Shown piece by piece: positions 17,057-26,247 of a stretch of 40,521 nt of DNA (its first letter is position 1; each line of letters begins with the position of its first letter). A model generated the notes under the pieces. It saw only the letters and a program-made list of their open reading frames with translations. It had not been told where the DNA came from and made no database searches. The stretch comes from Alphaproteobacteria bacterium. Its GTDB lineage: Bacteria > Pseudomonadota > Alphaproteobacteria > Bin95. The stretch spans positions 1 through 40,521 of the forward strand of contig JAJDYL010000154.1 in NCBI GenBank assembly GCA_022825195.1, written 5' to 3'. A program made the position numbers and the translations under genes.

Positions 17057-18278
17057 AGCCGCCGGCCAGCATCAGCAGCTTCGCCCCGGCCATGACGGCG
17101 GCGCAGGCAAGGCCGATTTCGGCAAGGCCGGCGCCGGCATCGATGGCGCGGCCGAACGCGGCCGGGGCGAGCGCGCTCGAGAACACCATCAGGGCGAAAT
17201 AGACCGAACGGATCGCCCCCAGGTGCCCGACGCCGTAGACCTCCGCCCAGATGGCGCCCAGCAGGGTCTGCGTCACGCCGCCCGACATGCCGAGAAACGC
17301 CATGAACAGGAACGCGATCCAGACCGCTGCCCCGGCCGACAGGGCGAGGCACGCGGCGATCAGCGGCAACAGCAGCGCCGGCAACAGGGCGCGCGCGCCG
17401 AAGCGGTCGATTGCGGGGCCCATGGCGAGCGACGTTGCGACCTTGACGACCGCAAAGGCGCTGAAGGCGGCGGCCACCAGCTTCATGTCCCAGCTCCGCT
17501 CGGCGGCCAGCGGCGCAATGTGGAAGGCGAATCCGGTGGACACGAAGGCAGGCACCAGCATCGCCGGCAGGGTCAGCAGGAACCGCCTGTCGCGAAACAG
17601 CATGCTCCAGGCTCCGGAGCGGGCGGACGCGGAGCGGGCCGGCGCCGGCATACGGGGGAGCAACAGCATCGCCGACGGCAGGATCGCGACCACCAGCAGG
17701 ATCGAGGCCGCCCACCAGACTTCGCGCCACCCGAGCCACGCCGCCGCCGCCACGGCGACGGGCGGCAGCAGGGCCTCGCCCAGCGGATGGCCCAGCATGA
17801 CGATGCTCAGCGCCTTGCCGCGGTCTCCCTCGAAGTGCCGCGCCGTCGCCGTGTGCGCGGTATGGGTGACGAGCCCCTGGCCGAAGAAGCGCAGCCCGCA
17901 CAGGGCCGCCGTCAACAGGATCGCGCCGGCCGCGCTTGCCATGAGCGCGCAGGCCCCGGCAAGGCCGGCAAGGGCGAAGGCCGCATAGCGGCGCAGCGCA
18001 ATGCGGTCGATGGCGCGCCCCGCGAACGCGAAGATCGCGCCGCTGACCAGGGTGCCGGCCATGTAGAGCGAGCCGAAGCCCGCATGGTCGAGCCCGAACT
18101 CGGCGCGGATCGGCGCTCCGAACAGCCCGATATAGAAGGTCTGCCCGAAGCTCGAAAAGCAGGCGAGCAGCAGGCCGAACCCGAGAAAGGGCGCGTTCGC
18201 GGCGACGAAGCGGAAATAGGAGACCAAGGACCTGACCGGTTGTATCGGAGGCGTCGACAAGCCATAACCGGCCCGCAC
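17043..18278 (-). CDS. MFS transporter
   Basis: A 411-residue hydrophobic protein with about 12 predicted membrane helices. The loop after helix 2 has the GRAIDRIALRRYAA pattern (degenerate MFS motif A), and the equivalent second-half loop is GPAIDRFGAR. Helix 5 region GHPLGEALLPPV is typical of MFS carriers of the monocarboxylate/oxalate-formate type. Substrate unknown. The GTG at 18278 is the longest start and has only a weak ribosome site; a TTG further in (at SLVSYFRF) is an alternative. It is divergent from the SDR gene with a 32-base gap and convergent with bcp. Confidence 0.85.
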   Translation of the reverse strand: MRAGYGLSTPPIQPVRSLVSYFRFVAANAPFLGFGLLLACFSSFGQTFYIGLFGAPIRAEFGLDHAGFGSLYMAGTLVSGAIFAFAGRAIDRIALRRYAAFALAGLAGACALMASAAGAILLTAALCGLRFFGQGLVTHTAHTATARHFEGDRGKALSIVMLGHPLGEALLPPVAVAAAAWLGWREVWWAASILLVVAILPSAMLLLPRMPAPARSASARSGAWSMLFRDRRFLLTLPAMLVPAFVSTGFAFHIAPLAAERSWDMKLVAAAFSAFAVVKVATSLAMGPAIDRFGARALLPALLLPLIAACLALSAGAAVWIAFLFMAFLGMSGGVTQTLLGAIWAEVYGVGHLGAIRSVYFALMVFSSALAPAAFGRAIDAGAGLAEIGLACAAVMAGAKLLMLAGGFNRR

Positions 18279-18310
18279 GCAAAACCTAACGAGGAAACGG
18301 GCGCATCTCC

Positions 18311-19096
18311 ATGTCGCAATCCGATTCGCTGTTCGATCTCACGGGCGAAGTCGCCGTCGTTACCGGTTCCACCAAGGGCATCGGCAAGGCCATAGCCTGC
18401 CGCATGGCCGAGGCCGGCGCGCATGTCGTGGTTTCCTCGCGCAAGGCCGACGCATGCGAGGCGGTGACGGCGGAAATCAACGAAAAGTGGGCGCGCAACG
18501 GGGCGGAAGCGGTGTCCTGTCCGGCGCATGTCGGCCACAAGGACCAGCTGCAGAAACTGGTCGATTGCGCGGTCGACCGCTGGGGCAAGCTCACCGTCGC
18601 CGTGCCCAACGCCGCGGCCAATCCCTACTACGGGCCGATTGCGGGAATTCCCGACTCGGCGTTCGACAAGATCATGGAGACGAATATCCGCTCCACCCAC
18701 TGGCTGTGCATGCTCGCCCTGCCGCACATGGAGGCCGCCGGCGGGGGCTCGATCGTCATCATCGCCTCGATCGCCGGCCTGAAGGGCAACACCACGCTCG
18801 GAGCCTATGCGATCTCGAAGGTTGCGGAGCACCAGATCGCGCGCAACATCGCCGTCGAGTACGGGCCGCAGAACATCCGGGCCAACGCCATCGCTCCGGG
18901 CCTCATCAAGACCGATTTCGCCAAGGCGCTCTGGACGGACCCGGTGCGGCTGGAGGGCGTCAACAAGTCGCTGCCGCTCCGGCGCATCGGCGACCCGGAC
19001 GAGATCGGCTCGGTCGCGGTCTTCCTCGCCAGCCGGGCGGCGTCCTATGTCACGGGCCAGGTCATCAATGTATGCGGCGGCGCGGCCGTTGTCTGA
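18311..19096 (+). CDS. Short-chain dehydrogenase/reductase
   Basis: A 261-residue classical SDR. It has the cofactor loop TGSTKGIG (residues 18-25), NAAANP (structural N-A-A block), ASIAG with the catalytic Ser, and YAISK with the catalytic Tyr and Lys. Substrate preference cannot be read from sequence. The C terminus reads YVTGQVINVCGG, with Cys where most SDRs have Asp (V-D-G-G). The next gene begins 7 bases after its stop, so the two are probably one transcript. Confidence 0.92.
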   Translation: MSQSDSLFDLTGEVAVVTGSTKGIGKAIACRMAEAGAHVVVSSRKADACEAVTAEINEKWARNGAEAVSCPAHVGHKDQLQKLVDCAVDRWGKLTVAVPNAAANPYYGPIAGIPDSAFDKIMETNIRSTHWLCMLALPHMEAAGGGSIVIIASIAGLKGNTTLGAYAISKVAEHQIARNIAVEYGPQNIRANAIAPGLIKTDFAKALWTDPVRLEGVNKSLPLRRIGDPDEIGSVAVFLASRAASYVTGQVINVCGGAAVV

Positions 19097-19103
19097 CAGG
19101 CCG

Positions 19104-20057
19104 ATGAAGATCGCCGTCGCCGGCCTCGGGGCCATGGGCGGCATGATCGCCGCCCTGCTCGCGCGCGGCGGCGCGGAAGTGTCGGGCCTTGCGCGCGGCG
19201 CCACGCTGGAGGCAGTGCGGTCGCGCGGGTTGATCCTGGATTTCAAGGGCGAACGGCATGTCGCGCGGATCGCCGCTGCCGCCGATCCCGCAGCCCTCGG
19301 CGTCCAGGATGCGGTCATCGTCGCCGTCAAGGAGCCGGCCCTTGCGGGACTCGCGCCGTCGCTGACGCCGATGATCGGCCCGGAGACCGCTATCGTCACC
19401 GCGATGAACGGCCTGTCCTGGTGGTTCTTCCACGGCCTCGGCGGCCGGCGGATCGCGTGCCTGGACCCGGAGGGCGCGATCGAGGCCGCGCTCCCTTCGC
19501 GCCAGGCGGTCGGCGCCGTGCTGCATCTCTGGGCGACCGTGCCGGAGCCGGGCCGCATCGACGCCGGCCCCGGAGACCGCGTGATCCTCGGCAGCCCCGG
19601 CGCAATGGATGTTTCCGCGCTCGCCGCCGCGTTCGAAGCCGGCGGTTTCCATGTGCAGCGCTCGGACGACATCCGCGCGGAGGTCTGGAGCAAGCTGCTC
19701 GGCAACCTTTCCGGCAACCCGATCAGCGCGGTCACAGGCGCGACGCTCGACCGGATTCTGTCGCCCGAAGGCACGCTGGATGTCGCGATGGCGCTGATGG
19801 CGGAGACGACGGCGGTCGGCCGCGCCGTCGGCATCGAGCCCGTGATCTCGCTGGAGGCGCGGGTCGAACTCGGGCGCAGCCTCGGCGCCTTCAAGACCTC
19901 CATGCTGCAGGACTTCGAGAACGGCAAGCCGCCGGAGATCGCGGCGCTGCTGACCTGCGTCAGCGAAATCGGCGCGGCGGAGGGTGTGCCGACGCCCCTG
20001 ATCGACGCCATGAGGGCCATGGTGACTCTGCGCGCGGAAACCGCCGGGCTCCTCTGA
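19104..20057 (+). CDS. Ketopantoate reductase family (PanE/ApbA-like) oxidoreductase
   Basis: A 317-residue protein. The N-terminal dinucleotide loop GLGAMGG (residues 7-13) precedes the ApbA-type C-terminal helical domain with EVWSKLLGNLSGNPISAVTG, whose Lys is the family's catalytic lysine, and SMLQDFENGKPPEIAALL (the 'SMxQD' block). Authentic PanE makes pantoate for CoA synthesis, but many paralogs reduce other 2-oxo acids. Sitting behind an SDR and ahead of drug-efflux-type carriers does not decide between these, so no symbol is given. The ATG at 19104 lies 7 bases after the SDR stop. Confidence 0.88.
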   Translation: MKIAVAGLGAMGGMIAALLARGGAEVSGLARGATLEAVRSRGLILDFKGERHVARIAAAADPAALGVQDAVIVAVKEPALAGLAPSLTPMIGPETAIVTAMNGLSWWFFHGLGGRRIACLDPEGAIEAALPSRQAVGAVLHLWATVPEPGRIDAGPGDRVILGSPGAMDVSALAAAFEAGGFHVQRSDDIRAEVWSKLLGNLSGNPISAVTGATLDRILSPEGTLDVAMALMAETTAVGRAVGIEPVISLEARVELGRSLGAFKTSMLQDFENGKPPEIAALLTCVSEIGAAEGVPTPLIDAMRAMVTLRAETAGLL

Positions 20058-20092
20058 ATCCGGGAACCGCGCGGAACACGCGATTCCGCCGC

Positions 20093-20098
20093 TACAAT
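20093..20098 (+). promoter_or_regulatory. Candidate -10 element TACAAT
   Basis: GCTACAATCCGCGCCC lies directly before the MFS start at 20107. It shares the form TAYAATCC(G/C)CGC with 32072 and 37889. No convincing -35 lies 16-18 bases upstream. If used, the transcript would be nearly leaderless. Confidence 0.4.
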
Positions 20099-20106
20099 CC
20101 GCGCCC

Positions 20107-21303
20107 ATGCCGCGACCTTCACCAGCCGAGCGACGCTGCCTGATCTGGATGTGCGTGCTGATCGGCGTCAATCAGCTCGGCTTCGGCGCCATCGTGCCGG
20201 TGCTGCCGCTCTACGCGCAGGCGTTCGGCGTCACCGTGTCGGCAGTCGGCATGGCCGTCGCCATCTACGGGTTCGCGCGGTTCCTGATCGCCATGCCCAT
20301 CGGGCGCCTGTCGGACGCGCTCGGCCGCCGCACGGCGCTGGCGCTCGGCGGGCTGCTTTCGGCCATGGGCAACATATGGTGCGCCTGGGCGGCGGATTTT
20401 CCCGAATTCGTCATCGCGCGCTTCATCGCCGGCGCCGGCGCCGGCGCGATCATAACGACGGGCCATGTCGTGCTCGCCGACATCACCCGGCCCGAATGGC
20501 GCGGCCGGGCCATCGGCATCTATCAGGGCACCTTCATCTTCTCCGTCGGCATCGGCCCCTTTCCCGGCGGATGGCTGGCGGAGAACTGGGGACTGGACGC
20601 GCCCTTCATCGCCTGCGGGCTCGCGAGCCTCGTCGCCGGCGCCATCGCCTGGTTCGCGGTCGGCGAGACCCGCGACCTCGCGAGCGACGGAAAGGGTCAC
20701 GGTCCAAACCCGGACTTCCTGCGCCAGTTGCGGCTCGTGCTCTCGAACGGCCCCATCCTGCTGGTCAGCTGGATCACCTTCATCAACGCCTTTTCGCGGA
20801 CCGGCGGCCTCTTCACCATCGTGCCGATCCTCGGCGCATCGAGCCTGGCGCTCGGGGCCGACGAGATCGGACTGGGCATTGCGCTGGGCAGCGTGCTCGG
20901 CCTGCTGGCGGCGTGGCCGGCAGGCATGCTGGCGGACCGGTTCGGCCGCAAGACGGTCATCGTTCCCTCGACCGCGATTTCCGGCGGCGCGATGCTGCTG
21001 TTCGCCATCGCTCCGACCTATTTCTGGTTCGCGGCCGCCTGCGCGCTGTGGAGCGTCGCGACCTCCGTCGGCGGCGCGGCGCCGGCGGCCTATGCGGCGG
21101 ACAATGCGCCCGCCGGCATGAACGCCACCGCCATGAGCAGCTACCGCATGATCGGAGACGCGGGCTATGTGCTCGGGCCGATCCTGCTGGGCGTCGTCGT
21201 GGACGCCGGAGGGGAGCATGCCGCGCTCTACCTGGCTTCCGGCCTGCTGGTCGCGGCGGCGCTCGCATTTGCGGGCTTCGCGCGCGAAAGCCACCGTTTG
21301 TGA
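20107..21303 (+). CDS. MFS transporter, DHA1-type (drug:H+ antiporter-like)
   Basis: A 398-residue carrier with about 12 membrane helices. Motif A appears as GRLSDALGRRTAL after helix 2 and again as GMLADRFGRKTV in the second half. The N terminus MCVLIGVNQLGFGAIVPVLPLYA resembles DHA1 efflux pumps such as Bcr/TetA-like proteins. GTFIFSVGIGPFPGGWLAE is the antiporter motif C region in helix 5. The function is probably proton-driven efflux of an organic compound; the substrate is unknown. Its stop TGA (21301-21303) overlaps the GTG start of the next MFS gene, so translation of the two is coupled. Confidence 0.88.
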   Translation: MPRPSPAERRCLIWMCVLIGVNQLGFGAIVPVLPLYAQAFGVTVSAVGMAVAIYGFARFLIAMPIGRLSDALGRRTALALGGLLSAMGNIWCAWAADFPEFVIARFIAGAGAGAIITTGHVVLADITRPEWRGRAIGIYQGTFIFSVGIGPFPGGWLAENWGLDAPFIACGLASLVAGAIAWFAVGETRDLASDGKGHGPNPDFLRQLRLVLSNGPILLVSWITFINAFSRTGGLFTIVPILGASSLALGADEIGLGIALGSVLGLLAAWPAGMLADRFGRKTVIVPSTAISGGAMLLFAIAPTYFWFAAACALWSVATSVGGAAPAAYAADNAPAGMNATAMSSYRMIGDAGYVLGPILLGVVVDAGGEHAALYLASGLLVAAALAFAGFARESHRL

Positions 21304-22829
21304 ACGGCGCCGACTCCTCGCGAATCACGGGGCGGCAATGGCTGATTGTCGTGACGGTGCAATCCGTCACCCTCCTGTTCGGCGTCACGCTGACCAGCGT
21401 GACCGTCATCCTGCCGCAGATGAAGGGCGCCCTGTCGGCAACGCAGGACCAGATCTCCTGGGTGCTGACTCTCAACCTCGTCGCGACCGCCGTCGCCACG
21501 CCGCTTACCGGTTGGCTTGCGGGGAAAATGGGCCAGCGCAACCTGCTGCTCGCTTCCGTGCTCGGCTTCACCGGCGCATCGGTACTGTGCGGGTTCGCCG
21601 ATTCGCTGGAAACCCTGATCGCCATCCGCATCGTCCAGGGCGCCTTCGGAGCCCCGATCTTCCCGCTCGGGCAGGCCATCCTGCTCGGCAGCTTCAACCG
21701 CGAGCAGCAGCCTTTCGTGGTCATGATGTGGGGAGTCGGCGGCGTCTTCGGACCGATATTGGGACCCACTTTCGGCGGGATCGTCGGCGAGTGGCTGGAC
21801 TGGCGCTGGACCTTCTTCCTGATCCTGCCGCTGGGCCTTGCGGCCTGCATCCCCATCCTGCTCGCCATCGGCCACAAGGAACGCGGCACGGCGCGGCACT
21901 TCGACGCCGCCGGCTTCGTCATGATCGCGGTCGCCATCGGCGCCACCCAGCTCTTCTTCGACCGCGGCCAGCGCAATGACTGGTTCGACTCGCTGGAAAT
22001 CGTCGTGGCGGCGGCGCTCGCGGTCGCAGGCTTCTACCTGTTCATGGTGCACAGCTGGCTCGCAAGGGCCCCGCTCTTCGCACCCGCCGCCTTTACCGAC
22101 CGTAATTTCGTCCTCGGGCTCTTCTTCGCCCTGGCCATGGGCATGCTCCAGTTCACGCCGATGATCCTGTTTCCGCCCCTGCTGCAGGAGTTGCGGGGCT
22201 ACCCGGAGGCCGTCGTCGGCTACCTGATCGCGACCCGGGGCGTCGGCAACCTGCTGAGTTTCCTGGTCGTCGCCCAGTTCACCCGCCGCGCGCCGCGGCT
22301 CTGCCTCGCCACCGGCATGGTCATTCAGGCCTGCGCCGGAGTCTGGATGGGATCGCTGGACGTCAACCTCAGGAGCGAGGACGTTTTCTGGTCCAACCTG
22401 TTGCACGGGTTCGGCTTCGGCCTCTCCTACACGCCCCTGGCGATCCTGACCTTTTCGACCCTCTCCCCGGTGTTCCTGACACAGGGCAACGCCGTCTTCA
22501 GCCTGCTGCGGATGCTGGGCAGCAGCATCTTCATTTCGCTTACCCTGGTCCTGTTCGTCCACACGGCCGCAGAGGCGCGCGTCGCCATGACCAGTGTCAT
22601 CAGCGTGTTCGATTTCGGCCTGGGCGCCCCCTGGCTCGCACCGTTCGCCGACGCGGGCGGCAACGCCGATGTCGGCCGGCTCGACCGGGCCCTTTACCGA
22701 CAGTCCAGCATGATCGGCTATCTCAATACCTTCCACATGCTGACCCTCGCGCCTATCGTCGCCGCGCCCTTCGCCTTCATGTTCACCTCCCGGCGCGCCA
22801 ACGCATTTGCGGCGAGCAAACAGTCTTGA
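21300..22829 (+). CDS. MFS transporter, DHA2-type (EmrB-like)
   Basis: A 509-residue protein with about 14 membrane helices, starting at a GTG (21300) that overlaps the previous stop as GTGA. GWLAGKMGQRNLL is motif A. SWVLTLNLVATAVATPLTG and GGVFGPILGPTFGGIVGEWLDWRW are the antiporter signatures of EmrB/QacA carriers. A large loop containing DRGQRNDWFDS before helix 7 is typical of DHA2 proteins. No EmrA-like membrane-fusion partner or TolC is present, so it either works alone or with a partner elsewhere. The frame is open further 5' inside the previous gene, but that portion is not MFS-like. Confidence 0.88.
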   Translation: MNGADSSRITGRQWLIVVTVQSVTLLFGVTLTSVTVILPQMKGALSATQDQISWVLTLNLVATAVATPLTGWLAGKMGQRNLLLASVLGFTGASVLCGFADSLETLIAIRIVQGAFGAPIFPLGQAILLGSFNREQQPFVVMMWGVGGVFGPILGPTFGGIVGEWLDWRWTFFLILPLGLAACIPILLAIGHKERGTARHFDAAGFVMIAVAIGATQLFFDRGQRNDWFDSLEIVVAAALAVAGFYLFMVHSWLARAPLFAPAAFTDRNFVLGLFFALAMGMLQFTPMILFPPLLQELRGYPEAVVGYLIATRGVGNLLSFLVVAQFTRRAPRLCLATGMVIQACAGVWMGSLDVNLRSEDVFWSNLLHGFGFGLSYTPLAILTFSTLSPVFLTQGNAVFSLLRMLGSSIFISLTLVLFVHTAAEARVAMTSVISVFDFGLGAPWLAPFADAGGNADVGRLDRALYRQSSMIGYLNTFHMLTLAPIVAAPFAFMFTSRRANAFAASKQS

Positions 22830-22868
22830 TAGACCCCGCCAACCCTTCATTCCGGAGCCTTGAGTGTC

Positions 22869-25034
22869 ATGGTTGAACGAGTGCGAGTCGGGCGAAGCCG
22901 GATTGCCGCCGAGCTCCACGCCTTTGTCGAGAACGAGGTCATGCCCGGTCTCGACCTTGCAGGCGACGCCTTCTGGCAGGGTTTCGACGCCCTGCTGCAC
23001 GATCTCGCGCCGGTCAACCGGGACCTGCTGGCCCGCCGCGAGGCGCTCCAGGCGGAGATCGACGCCTGGCACAGGGCCCGGCGGGGCCAGCCCGTCGACC
23101 CGGACGCCTACCGCGCCTTCCTTGCCGGGATCGGCTATCTGGTGCCCGAGGGGCCCGACTTCGCCATCGAGACCTCCCATATCGACGAGGAGATCGCCCG
23201 GATCGCGGGGCCCCAGCTTGTCGTGCCGGTGACCAATGCCCGCTATGCCCTCAATGCCGCCAACGCGCGCTGGGGCAGCCTCTACGACGCGCTTTACGGC
23301 ACGGACGCGATTCCGGAAGACGGCGGCGCGACCCGTGCCGGCGGCTACAACCCGGTGCGCGGCGAAAGGGTGATCGCCTGGACGCGGGCCTTCCTGGACG
23401 AGGCCGCCCCGCTCGCCGCCGGCTCGCATAGCGATGTCACGGCCTACCGCGTCGAAGGCGGCGCCCTGATCGCGAACCTGCCCGGCGGCGGGTCGCCGCT
23501 CGCCGACCCGGGCCTGTTCGCGGGCCACCGGGGCGATCCCGCGGCGCCGGAAGCGGTGCTGCTCCGCCATAACGGGCTGCATATCGAGATCGGGATAGAC
23601 CGCGCCCACCCGGTCGGACGCGACGACAGGGCCGGCGTCTCGGACGTGCTGCTGGAGTCCGCCGTCACGACCATCGTGGACTGCGAGGATTCCATCGCCG
23701 CCGTCGATGCCGAGGACAAGGTGCTCGCCTACCGGAACTGGCTCGGCCTCATCAAGGGTGATCTCGCAGCGAGTTTCGACAAGGATGGCGGGGCGGTCGA
23801 GCGCCGCCTCAACCCCGACCGCCGCTATGCGGGTCCCGACGGCGGAGAAGTCGTGCTGCCGGGCCGCTCGCTCATGCTCTGCCGCAATGTCGGCCACCTG
23901 ATGACGAACCCGGCCGTGCTGGACGGCGAGGGCCGGGAGGCGCCGGAAGGCATTCTCGACGCCGTGTTCACCTGCCTGATCGGGCTGCACGACCTCAAGG
24001 GCAGCGGGGCATACGGCAATAGCCGGGCCGGTTCCATCTACATCGTCAAGCCCAAGATGCACGGGCCGGAGGAAGTCGCGTTCGCCGACACGCTCTTCGG
24101 CCGCGTCGAGGACCTTCTGGGCCTGGAGCACCACCGCATCAAGATCGGCATCATGGACGAGGAGCGGCGCACCACCGTCAACCTCAAGGAGTGCATCCGG
24201 GCCGCGCGGCACCGGGTCGCCTTCATCAACACGGGCTTCCTCGACCGCACCGGCGACGAGATCCACACCTCGATGGAAGCCGGCCCGATGATCCGCAAGG
24301 CGGACATGAAGGCGGCGCCCTGGCTGGGCACCTACGAGGACTGGAACGTCGATATCGGCATCGCCTGCGGCCTGCGCGGCCGGGCGCAGATCGGCAAGGG
24401 CATGTGGGCCATGCCGGACCTGATGGCCGACATGCTGGAGCAGAAGATCGGCCATCCGATGGCCGGCGCCGACACGGCTTGGGTGCCCTCGCCCACCGCC
24501 GCCACGCTGCACGCCACCCACTACCACCGCGTCAGGGTCGAGGAGCGCCAGGAAGCGGCTGCCGGCCGCACAAGGGCCGACCTCGGCCGCATCCTGTCGA
24601 TCCCGGTGGCGCCGCGCCCCAACTGGTCGGCGGAGGACATCCGCGCCGAACTGGAGAACAACGCCCAGGGCATTCTCGGCTATGTCGTGCGCTGGGTGGA
24701 CCAGGGCATCGGCTGCTCGAAGGTCCCCGACATCAACGATATCGGCCTGATGGAAGACCGCGCCACCTGCCGCATCTCCAGCCAGCACATGGCCAACTGG
24801 CTGCATCACGGCGTCTGCACCGAGGAAGAGGTGCAGGCGACCATGCGCAAGATGGCCCGGGTGGTGGACCGGCAGAACGCCGGCGACCCGGACTACAGGC
24901 CGATGGCGCCCGCTTTCGATGGCCCGGCCTTCAGGGCCGCCTGCGATCTCGTCTTCCAGGGCCGCGAGCAGCCTTCGGGATACACCGAGCCGGTGCTCCA
25001 CCGCCGCCGCGCGGAGGCCAAGGCCGCCGGCTGA
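22869..25034 (+). CDS. glcB: Malate synthase G
   Basis: A 721-residue protein, the normal length for the G isoform. Family residues are all present: [11 protein letters not shown] with the catalytic Arg, [15 protein letters not shown] and [13 protein letters not shown] with the Mg2+-binding Glu and Asp, [10 protein letters not shown], and [22 protein letters not shown] with the catalytic-base Asp. It condenses glyoxylate with acetyl-CoA to malate in the cytosol. ATG 22869 is chosen over TTG 22860 because GGAG at 22854-22857 is correctly spaced only for the ATG. No isocitrate lyase or glycolate oxidase genes are adjacent, so the glyoxylate source is elsewhere. The CitE-like lyase of this window is one candidate. 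Confidence 0.97.
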   Translation: MVERVRVGRSRIAAELHAFVENEVMPGLDLAGDAFWQGFDALLHDLAPVNRDLLARREALQAEIDAWHRARRGQPVDPDAYRAFLAGIGYLVPEGPDFAIETSHIDEEIARIAGPQLVVPVTNARYALNAANARWGSLYDALYGTDAIPEDGGATRAGGYNPVRGERVIAWTRAFLDEAAPLAAGSHSDVTAYRVEGGALIANLPGGGSPLADPGLFAGHRGDPAAPEAVLLRHNGLHIEIGIDRAHPVGRDDRAGVSDVLLESAVTTIVDCEDSIAAVDAEDKVLAYRNWLGLIKGDLAASFDKDGGAVERRLNPDRRYAGPDGGEVVLPGRSLMLCRNVGHLMTNPAVLDGEGREAPEGILDAVFTCLIGLHDLKGSGAYGNSRAGSIYIVKPKMHGPEEVAFADTLFGRVEDLLGLEHHRIKIGIMDEERRTTVNLKECIRAARHRVAFINTGFLDRTGDEIHTSMEAGPMIRKADMKAAPWLGTYEDWNVDIGIACGLRGRAQIGKGMWAMPDLMADMLEQKIGHPMAGADTAWVPSPTAATLHATHYHRVRVEERQEAAAGRTRADLGRILSIPVAPRPNWSAEDIRAELENNAQGILGYVVRWVDQGIGCSKVPDINDIGLMEDRATCRISSQHMANWLHHGVCTEEEVQATMRKMARVVDRQNAGDPDYRPMAPAFDGPAFRAACDLVFQGREQPSGYTEPVLHRRRAEAKAAG

Positions 25035-25063
25035 CGGCTTCGGGTCCGACCTGTCCCGTCCTT

Positions 25064-25077
25064 TCCCGCAGGCGGGA
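25064..25077 (+). terminator. Weak candidate hairpin after glcB
   Basis: TCCCGC-AG-GCGGGA, 29 bases after the malate synthase stop. The stem is short and there is no T-run behind it, so a terminator role is a guess. The following bases (about 25098-25125) are unusually AT-rich for this window. Confidence 0.3.
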
Positions 25078-25212
25078 GTACGCAGCTCGCCGCTGTATCG
25101 GAATATTTTCTCATTGAAACGACATTGAGGCCAAGCCCAAACCTGTCGCCCCGGCCCCCGAGCCGTGGGCCCAGCACCGCCGGCACGACCCGGCAAAGAC
25201 CTCGACAGGCTG

Positions 25213-25248
25213 GACCCCGGAACTCCGCTTCGCTCCGTCCGGGGTGAC
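25213..25248 (+). repeat. Intergenic palindromic repeat, family 2, copy a
   Basis: ACCCCGGA (25214-25221) and TCCGGGGT (25238-25245) flank a 16-base loop that itself contains CTCCGC/TTCGCTCCG. It continues into GAC, giving the CCGGGGTGAC ending shared with 40239-40248. It lies between the convergent malate synthase and accA genes, so it may also work as a bidirectional terminator. Confidence 0.65.
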
Positions 25249-25296
25249 AAACAGGGTGGCGCATTCGAAATCGTTTCAGAGCGAACGGATCGCGCG

Positions 25297-26247
25297 CTAA
25301 ATCCCCCGTCCGAGCGCGAGGAAACGTTCGCGGCGGGTGCGGCGAAGGGCGCTGCCCTCGATGCCGTCGAGGTCGCGGAACGCCTCCTCGAGGGCCTCGC
25401 CGAGGGCGGCTATGGCCGCCTCGGGGTTGCGGTGCGCGCCGCCAAGCGGTTCGTCGATCACGCGGTCGATGACGCCGAGGTCCAGGAGGTCCGCCGCCGT
25501 CAGCTTGAGCGCCTCGGCTGCTTCGACGCCGTGCTCGCTGCTGCGCCAGAGAATCGAGGCGCATCCTTCGGGAGAGATCACCGAATAGATCGCGTGCTCC
25601 AGCATCAGCACACGGTCTGCCGACGCCAGCGCCACGGCCCCGCCCGAGCCGCCCTCGCCGATCACGGATGCGATGTAGGGCACGCGCAATTCGAGGCCGA
25701 TCTCGATGCAGCGCGCGATCGCTTCCGCCTGGCCCCGCTCCTCGGCTTCGACCCCCGGATAGGCGCCGGGCGTGTCCACGAAGGTCAGCACCGGAATGTC
25801 GAAGCGGTCCGCGAGACGCATGAGACGCTGCGCCTTGCGATAGCCTTCCGGGTGCGCCATGCCGAAATTGTGGCGCCTGCGCGACTCGAGGTCCGCCCCC
25901 TTCTCCTGCCCCAGAACCAGTACCGACCGGCCCCGGAACCTCCCGATACCGCCGACCACGGCCGCATCGTCGCGAAACGCCCGGTCGCCCGAGAGCGGGA
26001 GGAAGCCGTCGATCAACCTGTCGACGAAATGCGTCAGCCGCGGGCGCCCCGGATGGCGGGCCACCTGGACGCGCTGCCAGGGCGACAGCTTCGAGTATGT
26101 CTGGACCAGCAGCTTTTCGGCCTTGGACCGCAGCTCTGCAATTTCCTCGGCGATGTTGAGATCGCCATTGCCGCTGAGCTGGTTCAACTCGTCGATCTTG
26201 GCCTCGAGTTCCAGCACGGGCCGTTCGAACTCCAGGGGCACCAGCAT
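25297..26247 (-). CDS. accA: Acetyl-CoA carboxylase carboxyltransferase subunit alpha
   Basis: A 316-residue protein of family length. The N-terminal coiled coil (LEFERPVLELEAKIDELNQL) is followed by the carboxyltransferase core with FGMAHPEGYRKAQRLM, FVDTPGAYPGVEAEERGQAEAIA and VIGEGGSGGAVALASADRVLMLEHA. These blocks form the carboxybiotin/acetyl-CoA site. It pairs with AccD to make malonyl-CoA for fatty-acid synthesis. The ATG at 26247 is chosen because it shares its A with the xerD stop (TGATG), giving tight translational coupling; a TTG two codons upstream is less likely. accA downstream of xerD is a common alphaproteobacterial order. Confidence 0.96.
   Translation of the reverse strand: MLVPLEFERPVLELEAKIDELNQLSGNGDLNIAEEIAELRSKAEKLLVQTYSKLSPWQRVQVARHPGRPRLTHFVDRLIDGFLPLSGDRAFRDDAAVVGGIGRFRGRSVLVLGQEKGADLESRRRHNFGMAHPEGYRKAQRLMRLADRFDIPVLTFVDTPGAYPGVEAEERGQAEAIARCIEIGLELRVPYIASVIGEGGSGGAVALASADRVLMLEHAIYSVISPEGCASILWRSSEHGVEAAEALKLTAADLLDLGVIDRVIDEPLGGAHRNPEAAIAALGEALEEAFRDLDGIEGSALRRTRRERFLALGRGI

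Noticed and set aside
21228..25250. Minus-strand open frame of about 1340 codons
   Set aside because: Antisense to the DHA2 pump and malate synthase, both of which have complete family motifs; His/Gly/Asp/Arg-rich antisense composition.
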